DNA of 64,000 nucleotides from Brachybacterium epidermidis. GTDB lineage: Bacteria > Actinomycetota > Actinomycetes > Actinomycetales > Dermabacteraceae. A model generated the notes under the pieces. The model was not told where the DNA came from. It was given only the letters and a program-made list of their open reading frames with translations, and did not search any database. The position numbers and the translations under genes were made by a program. This document shows, piece by piece, positions 25,216 through 36,135 of this stretch (position 1 is the first letter of the stretch; the number at the start of each line of letters is the position of its first letter). The stretch lies in assembly GCF_015209585.1 (NCBI RefSeq), contig NZ_JADEYR010000014.1, forward strand, positions 23,754-87,753, in the 5' to 3' direction.

Positions 25216-26151
25216 ATGACTCAGCCCACCAACGACGGCCGCAGCGGCCCCCTGCCCCCCGCAGGCATGCGCCATGCCGATGCCGACCGCGAGCTCCGCG
25301 AGGACCTCGACGGCCGCGACCCCGACAGCCGTGATGCCGACGGTCGCCGCGCCGGTGACCGCGACCTGCTGGGCCGTGAGGACGACCGCCTCGACGGCCG
25401 CTCCTCGGCGGAGCGCGACGAGGCGGAGCGGTACGGACAGGACCGTGACACCTCACCCCGCGCCGATCGGGACCGGGACCTCGACGATCGCGATCTCGGC
25501 GACCGCGACCGCGACGGTCGCGATCGCGGTGACGTCGAGCGCGGTGTGGACCGCGATGCGACCATCGATCCTGACTACGACGTCGAGGACGATCCCAACG
25601 TGATCTCCCTGGCCGAGCAGGAGGGGTCCAGGAACGAGGACGGCTCCGCGAGCCGCCAGCGCCAGGCCGAGGAGCGCCTGGCCGAGGGCTACGAGACGGA
25701 TCGTGATCGGGACGGCGACGGGGATCGCGACCGAGACCACCGCGATGACGACGGCCTGCTCGACCGCGACCGTGATCGCCGCGACGGCGGGGTGCTGGAC
25801 CGCGACGCCGACGGCAGCCGTCGTGACGACGGCGGCGTCCTGGGTCGGGACGACGACCACCACGACAAGGACGGCCTGCTCGACCGCGACCGGGATCGTC
25901 GTGACGGCGGACTGCTCGACGACGACCGTCGGGACGGCGGCCTCGGCGGCGTGGACTCGCGCGGGGGCGCCCATCGCGCCGACGGCCCTGCCAGGGACGG
26001 CAACCCCGGCCCTGACGACGGCCTGCTGGGCAGCGACCGCGACACCCGCCGGGATGATGGCCTGGGTCGCGACGGCGACGTACCGCGCAGCGATCCGCGC
26101 CGCGAGGACGGCCTGATGGACGGCAACGATCACGGCGAGACCCTTCGCTGA
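25216..26151 (+). CDS. Asp/Arg-repeat low-complexity protein, unknown function
   Basis: A 311-residue protein almost wholly built of Asp, Arg, Gly and Leu. DRDRD runs dominate, interrupted by DDGLLDRDRDRRDGG-type units; one 40-residue segment is nearly duplicated with a 120-base period (about 25749 and 25869). A short less biased island, DPDYDVEDDPNVISLAEQEG, lies near residue 120. There is no signal peptide, membrane helix or cysteine. Gene status rests on a strong RBS (GAGGAGGAGGA before the ATG) and a perfect terminator after it. The protein should be disordered and nearly charge-balanced. I recognise no family. Stress protection or condensate formation are guesses. Confidence 0.75.
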   Translation: MTQPTNDGRSGPLPPAGMRHADADRELREDLDGRDPDSRDADGRRAGDRDLLGREDDRLDGRSSAERDEAERYGQDRDTSPRADRDRDLDDRDLGDRDRDGRDRGDVERGVDRDATIDPDYDVEDDPNVISLAEQEGSRNEDGSASRQRQAEERLAEGYETDRDRDGDGDRDRDHRDDDGLLDRDRDRRDGGVLDRDADGSRRDDGGVLGRDDDHHDKDGLLDRDRDRRDGGLLDDDRRDGGLGGVDSRGGAHRADGPARDGNPGPDDGLLGSDRDTRRDDGLGRDGDVPRSDPRREDGLMDGNDHGETLR

Positions 26152-26169
26152 GACCTCGCATGCCCTTTC

Positions 26170-26201
26170 GAGGGCCCTGCACCGCCCGGTGCAGGGCCCT
26201 C
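26170..26201. terminator. Perfect 14-bp stem, bidirectional terminator
   Basis: GAGGGCCCTGCACC pairs exactly with GGTGCAGGGCCCTC around a GCCC loop. It lies between the convergent Asp/Arg-repeat and nuclease-family genes and can serve both. Confidence 0.85.
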
Positions 26202-26209
26202 GGCCCGTC

Positions 26210-27034
26210 TCAGGCCGAGGGAGCCACCTCCACGATCGCCTGCACACCGGCGTGGTCGCTCGCATGCACCCCGTCGATCACGTGGTCGTGGGCGGCATAG
26301 GCGTGAACCCCCAGCCCACGGGCCATGATCCAGTCGATGCGCTGCCCGCCGGGCACCGCGGGACCGTAGTCGGTGTAGGTGCCGATGTCCTCGCCGGCGA
26401 TGTGCTCGGCCGCGTCATGCGTGTCGACGAACCCGGCATCCCTCAGGCGTCGCCAAGGGACGGAGTCCCCCGCGGGGGCGTTGAAGTCCCCGATCAGCAC
26501 GATCGGTGCCGCATCCCCGGCCACCTCGCGCAGCTTGTTGGCGATGAGCCCGGCACTCTCCGCTCGCGCCAGTTCCCCGGCGTGATCCAGGTGCGTCACG
26601 GCCAGCACCAGCTCTGCATCCGCAGCATGGTCCCGCACGCGGGCCCACACCGCGACGCGGGTGATGTGGGCGTCCCAGCCCACCGATCCGATGGTCGCCG
26701 GGGTCGGGGATAGCCAGAACTGGTCCCAGTCCTGCACCTCGAAGCGGTCCCGCCGCAGGTGGAGCAGGCAGTGCTCACCTCGCGCCCCGCCCTCGCGACC
26801 GAACCCCAGACGCAGGTGCGTGGAGCCCAGCGCCTCCTCGAGCACCGGGAGCTGGGGCCAGGTCACCTCCTGGGTGCCCACGACGTCGGCATCGGCACGA
26901 CGCAGAAGATCGCGCAGCACCGGAGCCCGGTCGCCCCAGTGATCCGCCTGGCCCGGAGCCGTCTGCGGATGCTGCATGCGGATGTTCTGGGTGAGCACGG
27001 ACAGGGCAGCGGCGTGAGGCGATGCAAGGAGCAT
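26210..27034 (-). CDS. Endonuclease/exonuclease/phosphatase-family protein
   Basis: A 274-residue EEP-fold hydrolase. The N-terminal strand is SVLTQNIRM, the metal-binding Glu is in VVGTQEVTW, and VTHLDH, VLIGDFNAP and the C-terminal ASDHAGVQAIV supply the remaining catalytic Asp, Asn and His. There is no export signal. The family cleaves phosphodiesters or phosphomonoesters in nucleic acids, lipids or other substrates, so the exact target is open. The ATG at 27034 has CTGGAGG in front of it; the upstream extension has neither conservation nor an RBS. Confidence 0.88.
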   Translation of the reverse strand: MLLASPHAAALSVLTQNIRMQHPQTAPGQADHWGDRAPVLRDLLRRADADVVGTQEVTWPQLPVLEEALGSTHLRLGFGREGGARGEHCLLHLRRDRFEVQDWDQFWLSPTPATIGSVGWDAHITRVAVWARVRDHAADAELVLAVTHLDHAGELARAESAGLIANKLREVAGDAAPIVLIGDFNAPAGDSVPWRRLRDAGFVDTHDAAEHIAGEDIGTYTDYGPAVPGGQRIDWIMARGLGVHAYAAHDHVIDGVHASDHAGVQAIVEVAPSA

Positions 27035-27164
27035 GCCTCCAGCATGCCCGACGCCGGTTCCGCAACGCACGCGGACGGCATCGCACGCGGTCTGCATCGC
27101 ACGCGGTCGGCACTGCGGCATCCGCTCGTGCACGGCGCCGGCCGAGGAGCACCCACAGGCAGCG

Positions 27165-27195
27165 AAAAACCCCGGCTCCCTTCCGGGAACCGGGG
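27165..27195 (-). terminator. Rho-independent terminator of groEL
   Basis: Read on the minus strand, an 11-base stem with one mismatch (27185-27195 with 27170-27180) and a 4-base loop is followed by five T residues. It lies 45 bases after the groEL stop. Confidence 0.85.
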
Positions 27196-27239
27196 CTTCT
27201 CGCGGTCGCTCGGGCGAGGCGATCAGCCGCGGGGGCTGA

Positions 27240-29021
<1,782 letters not shown>

Positions 29022-29095
29022 TCAGGCCTTCGCCGGCCGCGGATCCGTGCCTCGGGAGGCGCTGTCACTCACGGCCGGTGAGTGCCAGCTCATCA

Positions 29096-29122
29096 TAAGC
29101 ACTCTCGACCCGAGAGTGCTAA
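29096..29122 (-). promoter_or_regulatory. CIRCE operator (HrcA binding site) for groEL
   Basis: The arms TAAGCACTC and GAGTGCTAA are separated by nine bases and match the CIRCE consensus with one mismatch. On the minus strand a TATGAT (29097-29092) follows directly and can be the -10. HrcA should repress groEL here and release it on heat shock. The resulting leader of roughly 200 bases is long. Confidence 0.95.
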
Positions 29123-29180
29123 CTCTCGACCCAGGGCCGAGGCCGGCACATCGGGGAACAGTCGATCAGCGACCGCTCGA

Positions 29181-29789
29181 TCAGCCGTCGTTCCCGCCCT
29201 CACCCTCCTGGCCTCCGCTTCCCGGCTCGGTCACGGCGACGAAGGTGATGCGCGATTCGTACTCGTCGCTCTGTCGGGCCTCACCGGCACCGACCTCCTG
29301 GGCCAGGGCCTGGGCGGTCTCGGCATCGGCCTCGTCGCGGTAGAACACCACCGGTTCCTGCTGCACGTTGTCGGCGGTGCCGATGCTCACCTGCTCCCAG
29401 CCGGAGCCCTCGAGGGAGTCGCGCCAGGCGCCGGCCATCCCATTGATGCCGCCGGCGTTGATGACCATCACCGGGATGGAGCGATCGGGTTCGGGGGCCG
29501 GGGCCTCCTCCTCGCCCTCGGCGCCCTCCTCCTCCGCAGGAGCCTCCTCGGTGGTCTCCGATGCGGCGGGCGAGGTGGGGTCGCTCGCGCGGTCGTCGCC
29601 GTCCCTGCCCATGCCTCCGATCAGGAACAGCAGCACCAGCAGCGTCACGAAGGCCGCCGCGATGATGACGAGGTAGATGAGGTTCTGACGCCAGAACGGC
29701 TCCTCGGCGCGGTGCGCACCGTGGAACGTCGCGGCATCGGCCTCGTCGTCGAATCGATCGGGCGGGTACGGGTACTGGGTATCGGCCAC
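29181..29789 (-). CDS. LytR C-terminal-domain membrane protein
   Basis: A 202-residue protein. A cytoplasmic segment with PYPPDRFDDEADAATFHGAH is followed by one membrane helix (LIYLVIIAAAFVTLLVLLFL), an acidic Glu/Ala/Pro linker, then a LytR_C module: SIPVMVINAGGINGMAGAWRDSL, a strand region with VVFYRDEADAETAQALAQEV and ITFVAVTEP. LytR_C domains also occur at the end of cell-wall ligases; here the ligase domain is absent. The GTG at 29789 is chosen because of the leaderless box. It probably acts at the cell envelope with the DUF3263 gene next to it. Confidence 0.88.
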   Translation of the reverse strand: MADTQYPYPPDRFDDEADAATFHGAHRAEEPFWRQNLIYLVIIAAAFVTLLVLLFLIGGMGRDGDDRASDPTSPAASETTEEAPAEEEGAEGEEEAPAPEPDRSIPVMVINAGGINGMAGAWRDSLEGSGWEQVSIGTADNVQQEPVVFYRDEADAETAQALAQEVGAGEARQSDEYESRITFVAVTEPGSGGQEGEGGNDG

Positions 29790-29795
29790 GGGCCT

Positions 29796-29801
29796 ATTAA
29801 A
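29796..29801 (-). promoter_or_regulatory. -10 box of leaderless promoter for the LytR_C gene
   Basis: On the minus strand TTTAAT is followed by six bases and GTG at 29789; no ribosome binding site is present. Confidence 0.5.
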
Positions 29802-29839
29802 CCCGTTCGGACCGGCAGGGGGTGGGAGCACACGCCTGC

Positions 29840-30145
29840 TCAGGCCACCCTGTGGTCCGGAGCTGCGGTGGAGAGGTCGTCGGCCGAGGTGCGCCGGTCC
29901 CGCAGGCGGTTCACCAGGGCAGGGGCGGCGCGCAGTGCTGCCGGGTCGTCCAGCAGGGCGTTCAGCCGCACGTAGTAGGCGGTGCGGGACATGGCCAGCT
30001 GCTCGCGGATCACGCGCTCCTTGGTGCCCACGAAGCGGAAGGTGCGCGACTCCAGTTCGAGGATGCGCCGGTCCCGCTCGGACAGCTCCTCCCCTGCGCC
30101 CTCAGGGCGGGACGGGTGATCGGAGTGCGCATCGGCGGGGGGCAT
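29840..30145 (-). CDS. DUF3263-domain protein
   Basis: A 101-residue protein with the actinobacterial DUF3263 core: [36 protein letters not shown] and [13 protein letters not shown]. The helical pattern resembles a sigma-factor region 4 or helix-turn-helix, so DNA binding is possible; the family is uncharacterised. In many actinobacteria it lies directly before a LytR_C gene, as here. The ATG at 30145 follows a TACGCT box by six bases, so the transcript is probably leaderless. Confidence 0.85.
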   Translation of the reverse strand: MPPADAHSDHPSRPEGAGEELSERDRRILELESRTFRFVGTKERVIREQLAMSRTAYYVRLNALLDDPAALRAAPALVNRLRDRRTSADDLSTAAPDHRVA

Positions 30146-30151
30146 GGGTGG

Positions 30152-30157
30152 AGCGTA
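30152..30157 (-). promoter_or_regulatory. -10 box of leaderless promoter for the DUF3263 gene
   Basis: On the minus strand TACGCT is followed by six bases and the ATG at 30145. Confidence 0.5.
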
Positions 30158-30256
30158 CGCGGGCGGCGGCTCGCTCCCGCAGCGGCGCGCCGGGCCTCGT
30201 CGAACCCCGTGGTGGGACACGCATCACCGCTCCGGCCAGCATGGAACACTGTCGCC

Positions 30257-31035
30257 ATGCCGAAGCCGCTCGCCCAGATCATCGCTCCCGACTGGGCCGA
30301 GGCCCTCTCCCCCGCCGAGCAGCGGATCCATGCCCTAGGTGACTTCCTGCGCGAGGAGGCCGCCTCCGGTCGCGGGTACCTGCCCCAAGGCGAGCACGTG
30401 CTGAGGGCCTTCACCCGTCCTCTCGCCGAGGTGAAGGTGCTGATCGTGGGGCAGGACCCGTACCCCACTCCCGGGCATCCCATCGGGCTCTCGTTCGCCG
30501 TCGAGGAGCACGTGCGTCCCCTGCCCCGCAGCCTTGCGAACATCTACTCCGAGCTGCAGGCGGATCTGGGCATCCCGCCCGCCGCGCACGGTGACCTCAC
30601 CGCCTGGCAGGAGCAGGGGGTGCTGCTGCTGAACCGGGTGCTCACCGTGAGGCCCGGCTCCCCCGGGTCGCACCGCCGGCGCGGCTGGGAGGAGATCACC
30701 GAGCTCGCGATCCGTGCACTGGTGGCCCGCGGCGGGCCCCTGGTGGCGCTGCTGTGGGGAAGGACGCCCAGTCCCTGGTGCCGATGCTGGGAGCGGTCCC
30801 CTACGTCGCGAGCCCCCCCCCAAGCCCCCTGTCGGCCTCCCGCGGGTTCTTCGGTTCCAGGCCGTTCTCGCGGGTCAACGAACTGCTGGCCCAGCAGGGC
30901 GGCCAGCAGATCGACTGGCAGATTCCGCCGACCGACAGCGGCACGGCAAGCACGGACCGCGACCTCAGTCCAAGCGGCCGAAGCGCTCCAGGTTCGCCTC
31001 CTGCCCGGCGACGATCAACTGATCACCTGGGTTGA
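30257..31035 (+). pseudogene. ung: Family 1 uracil-DNA glycosylase, frameshifted and missing the catalytic His
   Basis: Residues 1-166 are a good [14 protein letters not shown], the water-activating motif [20 protein letters not shown] and [18 protein letters not shown]. After LVALLWG the frame breaks. One extra G in the GGGG at 30756-30759 would restore [11 protein letters not shown] and the rest in the frame to 31035. In that frame the HPSPLS motif reads PPPSPLS: codon 30817-30819 is CCC instead of CAC, inside a run of nine C. Both faults lie in homopolymer sequence, so assembly error is likely; if real, uracil excision by this protein is lost. The 3' end overlaps trkA. Confidence 0.88.
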
Positions 31036-31684
31036 ACGTGGTCTGCAGGGAGACGTACTCCCAGTCCCGCCCGGCCGGGCAGCGGGCGATCAGGCGCACA
31101 TCGAAGCGTTCCGCGATGCGGGCATCGGCCGCGGTGCGGTGCAGCAGACGGTTGGGGACGGGGAACAGGCCCATGGCGAACCCCCGCCCGTAGGTCACCC
31201 ATTCCTCGGCCCGATCCGCGATCCGGTGCGCGACCCGTTGCCCGGTCTCATGCTGGGGTTTGATCACGTGGGCCACCCCGAGCTGGTCGAGGATCTGCGC
31301 GTGGTCGGCCGATTCGGCCTTCGCCCAGAGGTCCTCGACTCCTGCCCGCAGGAGGTGGGAGCACGCCAGCACGCTGGCTTCCAGGCGGCCGCCGACCGCG
31401 ACGACCACCCGGTCGGCATCGCGCACCCCGAGCTGGGAGTGCACCTCTTCGCGGGTGATGTCCGCCCGCACCACATGGGTGAGACGCCCGTCGTGGTCCT
31501 GCACCACGGTCTCATCCTGGTCGACCCCCAGGACTTCGACCCCCAGGCGCGTCAGTTCGACCGCGAGAGCGGAGCCGAACCGGCCAAGCCCCAGCACCAC
31601 GACACTGCGCACATGGTGCTCCTCATCCTTCGGATCGCGGCGGGACAGCAGGGTTCGATGGGCCGATGGCGTTCGATTAGCCAA
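30965..31684 (-). CDS. TrkA/KtrA-type potassium channel regulatory subunit
   Basis: A 239-residue cytoplasmic RCK protein. Its RCK_N Rossmann domain has [21 protein letters not shown], then [14 protein letters not shown] and [16 protein letters not shown]. Its RCK_C domain ends with [26 protein letters not shown]. It gates the membrane subunit encoded upstream in response to nucleotides. It starts at TTG overlapping the trkH stop by eight bases, with AAGGAG ten bases before it. Its 3' end overlaps the convergent ung gene. Confidence 0.93.
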   Translation of the reverse strand: MANRTPSAHRTLLSRRDPKDEEHHVRSVVVLGLGRFGSALAVELTRLGVEVLGVDQDETVVQDHDGRLTHVVRADITREEVHSQLGVRDADRVVVAVGGRLEASVLACSHLLRAGVEDLWAKAESADHAQILDQLGVAHVIKPQHETGQRVAHRIADRAEEWVTYGRGFAMGLFPVPNRLLHRTAADARIAERFDVRLIARCPAGRDWEYVSLQTTFNPGDQLIVAGQEANLERFGRLD

Positions 31685-33017
31685 TGAGGGGTCGCTCCTT
31701 CGGTGGTTCGTACAGCAGGGGCCGAGGCCGTAGTGCCAGGGCGGTGCCCAGGGAGATGGGGCCCACCCGCCCCACGAACATGAGCAGGGCGAGGATCAGG
31801 CAGGACGCATCGCTGAGCTGCGGGGTGATCCCGGTGGACAGGCCGGTGGTGGAGATCGCCGAGGCCACCTCGAACAGCACCCGGTCGAGGGGGTGGTCCT
31901 CCAGGGCCATCAGCGCGGCGGTGGCCCCCAGCAGCATGATCGACATCAGCCCCACCACGGTCACCACCTGCCGGTTCACCCCCTGCGGGAGCCTCTTGCC
32001 AAAGGCGATGACGTGGCTGTCGCCGCGCAGTTCGCTGCGGATGGTGAGCACCAGGATCAGCACCGTGGTGATCTTCAGACCGCCGGCGGTCCCGGCGGGG
32101 CCACCGCCGATGAGCATGAGGATGACGGTGCTCAACCAGGTCTCCTCCCGCATCGCGCCCACGTCCACCGAGTTGAACCCGGCCGTGCGGCTGAACACCG
32201 AGTGCAGCAGGGCGTTGAGCACCTTCTGCGGCCAGTCCATCGGCCCGAGGGTGCCGGGGTTGGAGTGCTCGGTCAGCAGTGTGGTCACCAGCCCGGCCAG
32301 CAGCAGGATAGGGGTGCCGGTGAGCACGAGTTTCGTGGTCAGCGTCCAGTGCCGGGGGCCGTGCCGTCGTCGCAGCAATTCGGCGATCACGGGGAAGCCG
32401 AGCCCCCCGGCCACCACGGCCGCGGCGAGCGTCAGCGCCACCAGGGGATCGTCGGCATACCGGATCAGACTGTCACTGTGCGGGGAGAACCCGGCGTTGT
32501 TGAACGCGGAGACCGCGTGGAAGACGGCACTGCCCGCCGCTGGCAGCACGGGAAGCCCGTCACGCAGGGCGAAGGCGGTGAACAGGATCGCGGCCACCAC
32601 CAGTTCGATGAGGAGGGAGGTGACCACGATGCCTCGCACCACCGCGCCCGCGTCGCCCAGTTCGGCATGGATCTCCTTGCCCGCGGTCACCCGTGCGCGC
32701 AGGCCCAACCGACGCATCGTCACCAGTCCCAGGAGAGTGGCCAGGGTCATCACCCCGGTTCCCCCGATCTGGATCAGCAGCAGGATCACCACCTGCCCGA
32801 AGGTCGTCCAATGGGCGGGGTCCAGCACCACCAGGCCCGTCACCGACATCGCCGAGACCGCCGTGAACAAGCTGTCCACCAGACCGGTCCAGGTTCCATC
32901 AGCGGAAGAGACCGGGAGCATCAGAAGAGCGGTCCCGCCCATCAGTACGGCCCCGGCCCCGGCGACCGCGATGCGGGCGGGGGAACTGCCGGGCCTTGCG
33001 AGAACCGCGTGTGGCAC
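31677..33017 (-). CDS. TrkH/KtrB-type potassium uptake membrane subunit
   Basis: A 446-residue member of the Trk/Ktr/HKT family. It has the expected four pore repeats: [49 protein letters not shown] and [17 protein letters not shown], each with the selectivity-filter Gly. The size fits KtrB. Together with the downstream RCK protein it forms a K+ uptake system for osmotic and pH balance. The GTG start follows a leaderless TAGGTT box. The trehalose synthase gene diverges from it. Confidence 0.95.
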   Translation of the reverse strand: MPHAVLARPGSSPARIAVAGAGAVLMGGTALLMLPVSSADGTWTGLVDSLFTAVSAMSVTGLVVLDPAHWTTFGQVVILLLIQIGGTGVMTLATLLGLVTMRRLGLRARVTAGKEIHAELGDAGAVVRGIVVTSLLIELVVAAILFTAFALRDGLPVLPAAGSAVFHAVSAFNNAGFSPHSDSLIRYADDPLVALTLAAAVVAGGLGFPVIAELLRRRHGPRHWTLTTKLVLTGTPILLLAGLVTTLLTEHSNPGTLGPMDWPQKVLNALLHSVFSRTAGFNSVDVGAMREETWLSTVILMLIGGGPAGTAGGLKITTVLILVLTIRSELRGDSHVIAFGKRLPQGVNRQVVTVVGLMSIMLLGATAALMALEDHPLDRVLFEVASAISTTGLSTGITPQLSDASCLILALLMFVGRVGPISLGTALALRPRPLLYEPPKERPLIG

Positions 33018-33023
33018 GGCCTG

Positions 33024-33029
33024 AACCTA
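33024..33029 (-). promoter_or_regulatory. -10 box of leaderless promoter for trkH
   Basis: On the minus strand TAGGTT is followed by six bases and the GTG at 33017. Confidence 0.5.
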
Positions 33030-33106
33030 CCACCGGACGGGGCCGCCGCCCACCACCGCCTCCACTACGCTGGGGCCTGCCGCGCAGACGATCGAAGGAG
33101 CAGGCT

Positions 33107-34903
33107 ATGGCCCTGAACGCCACCCAGTTCTCGCCGCAGGGACCGGGCGTCGACTACGACCCCCACTGGTACCGAAAGGCCGTGTTCTACGAGGTGCTGG
33201 TGCGCGCCTTCGCGGACGGCAACGGCGATGGCACCGGTGATTTCAGCGGCCTGATCGATCGCCTCGACTACCTGCAGTGGCTGGGCATCGACTGCCTGTG
33301 GCTGCCGCCGTTCTTCGCCTCCCCCCTGCGCGACGGCGGGTACGACATCTCCGACTACGAGGCCGTGCTGCCCGAGTTCGGCTCGATCACGGACTTCGAG
33401 CGCCTGGTCTCCGAGGCGCACCGTCGCGGGATCCGCGTGATCATCGACCTGCCGCTGAACCACACCTCCGACAAGCACCCCTGGTTCCTGGAGTCACGCT
33501 CGGACCCGGAGGGCCCCTTCGGCGACTTCTACGTGTGGTCCGACACCGATGAGAAGTACCAGGAAGCGCGGATCATCTTCGTGGACACCGAGGAGTCGAA
33601 CTGGACCTTCGACCCGGTGCGCCGCCAGTTCTTCTGGCACCGCTTCTTCTCCCACCAGCCGGATCTCAACTTCGAGAACCCCAAGGTGCGCGAGGCCGTG
33701 CTCGACGTGGTGCGCTTCTGGCTGGACAAGGGGATCGACGGGTTCCGCGCCGACGCCATCCCCTACCTGTTCGAGGAGGAGGGGACCGACGGGGAGAACC
33801 TGCCGGCCACCCACGACTTCCTGGCGGAGCTGCGGGCGTTCGTGGACGAGCACTGGCCGGGCAAGGTGATCATCGCCGAGGCCAACCAGTGGCCCCAGGA
33901 CGTGGTGGAGTACTTCGGTACCGAGGACCGGCCCGAGTGCCACATGTGCTTCCACTTCCCGGTGATGCCGCGCATCTTCTACGCGCTGCGGGAGGGCTCG
34001 GCCCGCCACATCATCGACATCATGGCCGACACCCCGGAGATCCCCCCCGGCGCTCAGTGGGGCACGTTCCTGCGCAATCACGACGAGCTCACCCTGGAGA
34101 TGGTCTCCCCCGAGGACCGCTCGGCGATGCTCGGCTGGTACGCCCCCGATTCGCGCATGCGGGCCAACATCGGCATCCGTCGCCGCCTGGCGCCGCTGCT
34201 GGACAACTCCCGCTCCGAGCTGGAGCTGATCCACGCCCTGCTGCTGTCCCTGCCCGGCTCCCCCTTCCTCTACTACGGTGACGAGATCGGCATGGGGGAC
34301 AACATCTGGCTGGAGGACCGCGATGCGGTGCGCACGCCGATGCAGTGGACCCCGGACCGCAACGCCGGGTTCAGCGAGATCACCGATCCGGGCAAGCTGT
34401 ACCTGCCGGTGATCCAGTCGCTGGTGTACCACTACTCCACCACCAACGTGGAGGCGGAGATGGCCCACTCCGGCTCGCTGCTGCACTTCGTGCGGTGGAT
34501 GCTGGCGGTGCGGCGGGAGCACGAGGCCTTCGGCATGGGTGCCTACCGGAACATTCCCGCGGACTCGGACCGGGTGCTGGCCTTCACCCGCACCTACGAC
34601 GGCGCCGAGTACGGCGAGGAGGCGGACTCCCACGCCGAGACCCTGCTGTGCGTGTTCAACCTGTCCTCGCAGCCGGTGACCGCGACCCTCGATCGGGGCG
34701 GCCTTGCCCGCCGCACTGTGCGCGACCTGTTCGGAGGCCATGAGTTCCCTGCCGTGAGCGAGGACGGCACCCTCACGATCATGCTGGGCTCGCACGGCTA
34801 CTACTGGCTGAAGGTGCGACCGCTCTCCCCCGAGGGTGAGCCGATGACCACCACCACCGCCATGCCGGTGATCAGTGACGAGGACGCCACCAACGCCATC
34901 TGA
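33107..34903 (+). CDS. treS: Trehalose synthase (maltose alpha-D-glucosyltransferase)
   Basis: A 598-residue GH13 enzyme that interconverts maltose and trehalose. The N-terminus (DPHWYRKAVFYEVLVRAFAD) is typical of TreS. GH13 regions are present: DLPLNHTSD, the nucleophile Asp in GFRADAIPYLF, the acid/base Glu in IIAEANQW and the third Asp in FLRNHDELTLEM. AAGGAG precedes ATG 33107, which excludes the longer frame; a TACGCT about 35 bases upstream may be the -10. No maltokinase gene follows. Placement beside potassium uptake genes suggests osmoadaptation; trehalose and K+ are the classic pair of osmolytes. Confidence 0.95.
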   Translation: MALNATQFSPQGPGVDYDPHWYRKAVFYEVLVRAFADGNGDGTGDFSGLIDRLDYLQWLGIDCLWLPPFFASPLRDGGYDISDYEAVLPEFGSITDFERLVSEAHRRGIRVIIDLPLNHTSDKHPWFLESRSDPEGPFGDFYVWSDTDEKYQEARIIFVDTEESNWTFDPVRRQFFWHRFFSHQPDLNFENPKVREAVLDVVRFWLDKGIDGFRADAIPYLFEEEGTDGENLPATHDFLAELRAFVDEHWPGKVIIAEANQWPQDVVEYFGTEDRPECHMCFHFPVMPRIFYALREGSARHIIDIMADTPEIPPGAQWGTFLRNHDELTLEMVSPEDRSAMLGWYAPDSRMRANIGIRRRLAPLLDNSRSELELIHALLLSLPGSPFLYYGDEIGMGDNIWLEDRDAVRTPMQWTPDRNAGFSEITDPGKLYLPVIQSLVYHYSTTNVEAEMAHSGSLLHFVRWMLAVRREHEAFGMGAYRNIPADSDRVLAFTRTYDGAEYGEEADSHAETLLCVFNLSSQPVTATLDRGGLARRTVRDLFGGHEFPAVSEDGTLTIMLGSHGYYWLKVRPLSPEGEPMTTTTAMPVISDEDATNAI

Positions 34904-35025
34904 ACGCAGCACCCGGTAGAGCTGCTTGCCTGCTCAGAACAGTGCGCTGCGAGCTGGAGGGAGGCGCCTCCCGCGCCTGGGAGGAGCCTCGGTGGCCTCC
35001 GCCCGGCATATGGTTGACTAACCCA

Positions 35026-36135
35026 GTGAACTATCTGGGCCTCGACGCCATCGACCTGGCAGCAGTGGATTCCACCCTGGAGCGGTTCGTGCGCACACAG
35101 CAGGACTGCGGCCAGGGAGCCGGCGATCACGGGCGTTCCCTGTGGGAAGAGGTCCTCACCCACACGCGCAGTGGGAAGCGCCTGCGCTCACGCCTGGTGG
35201 TGCTGGCCGCGCACGTCGGTGAGCGCGGGCCGTCTGCTGCGACGGCCGATGCGGTGGCCGCGGTCGCCGCCGTGTACGGGCTGCTGCACGCGGCGTTCAT
35301 CCTGCACGACGACGTGATCGACCGCGACGACATGCGCTACGGGCGTCCCTCCCTGCACGCCTCGCACGCCGCGGGCGCGCGTTCGCGCGGAATGTCCGGA
35401 GAGTCAGCCATCCACCGGGGGTACTCCCGCAGCATCCTGGCCGGCGATCTGGCCCTGGCCGCCGCGTACCGTCTGCTGCTGGCCGGCACGGCTGAGGTGC
35501 AGGCCCCCGAGCGGGAGCAGCTCCAGCGGATCCTGCACGACACGGTGGTGACCACCACCCTGGGCGAGCTGCTGGACGTGGAGCTGGCCCTCGCTCCGGC
35601 AGGTGGCGATGCCGGCCCCGCCGACCTGCGCAGCGAGGCGCTGCGCACCGCCGAGCTGAAGACCGCCGTGTACACGTTCCAGGCACCGCTGATGTCCGGT
35701 GCTCTGCTGGCGGGTCTTGAGACCGAGCAGGTCCAGGCCGTCGGGCGGATCGGCACCCAGCTGGGCATGGCCTACCAGCTCGAGGACGACGTGCAGGGAG
35801 TGTTCGGCGACCAGGAGAGCACCGGCAAACCCGTGGGCGGTGACCTTCGTGAGGGCAAGCACACCTACCTCATGGCCTCCGCACTGATGTCTCCTCGAGC
35901 GGCGGAGGTGCGCGAGCTGCTGGCCCGCTCGGCCGTCGCCACCGATGCAGATCTGGCCGGCATCACCGTGTCCATGCGGGAGCTGCTCACACGGTGCGGG
36001 GCCCTGGATGCGACGAGCGAGCAGATCCGGCGGCACGCCCATCAGGCACAGCAGCACATCGGACCGGCGCAGCTCCCCGATCCACTGGGCAGCACACTGC
36101 GCCGCCTCGCCGAGGAGATCGGAGCGCCCAGGTGA
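35026..36135 (+). CDS. crtE: Geranylgeranyl diphosphate synthase
   Basis: A 369-residue trans-isoprenyl diphosphate synthase. The first Asp-rich motif is in FILHDDVIDRDDMRYGRPS, with the chain-binding GYSRSILAGDLALAAAY near it; the second, LEDDVQGVFGD, has Glu before the Asp pair, followed by GDLREGKHTYLM. It condenses IPP with allylic diphosphates, producing the C20 precursor for phytoene. It is the first gene of the carotenoid operon and its stop overlaps crtB (GTGA). The GTG at 35026 is chosen because TTGACT lies six bases upstream in leaderless position; the open frame extends to 34942 but is not conserved. Confidence 0.93.
   Translation: MNYLGLDAIDLAAVDSTLERFVRTQQDCGQGAGDHGRSLWEEVLTHTRSGKRLRSRLVVLAAHVGERGPSAATADAVAAVAAVYGLLHAAFILHDDVIDRDDMRYGRPSLHASHAAGARSRGMSGESAIHRGYSRSILAGDLALAAAYRLLLAGTAEVQAPEREQLQRILHDTVVTTTLGELLDVELALAPAGGDAGPADLRSEALRTAELKTAVYTFQAPLMSGALLAGLETEQVQAVGRIGTQLGMAYQLEDDVQGVFGDQESTGKPVGGDLREGKHTYLMASALMSPRAAEVRELLARSAVATDADLAGITVSMRELLTRCGALDATSEQIRRHAHQAQQHIGPAQLPDPLGSTLRRLAEEIGAPR

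Noticed and set aside
25453..26265. 270-residue Val/Ala-rich antisense frame over the Asp/Arg-repeat gene
   Set aside because: Complement of GAC/CGC repeats gives Val/Ala; the plus strand has the RBS and terminator.
35011..35030. MarR-type CrtR operator at crtE
   Set aside because: TTGACTA and TGAACTA look similar but do not form a convincing inverted repeat, and no crtR is present.
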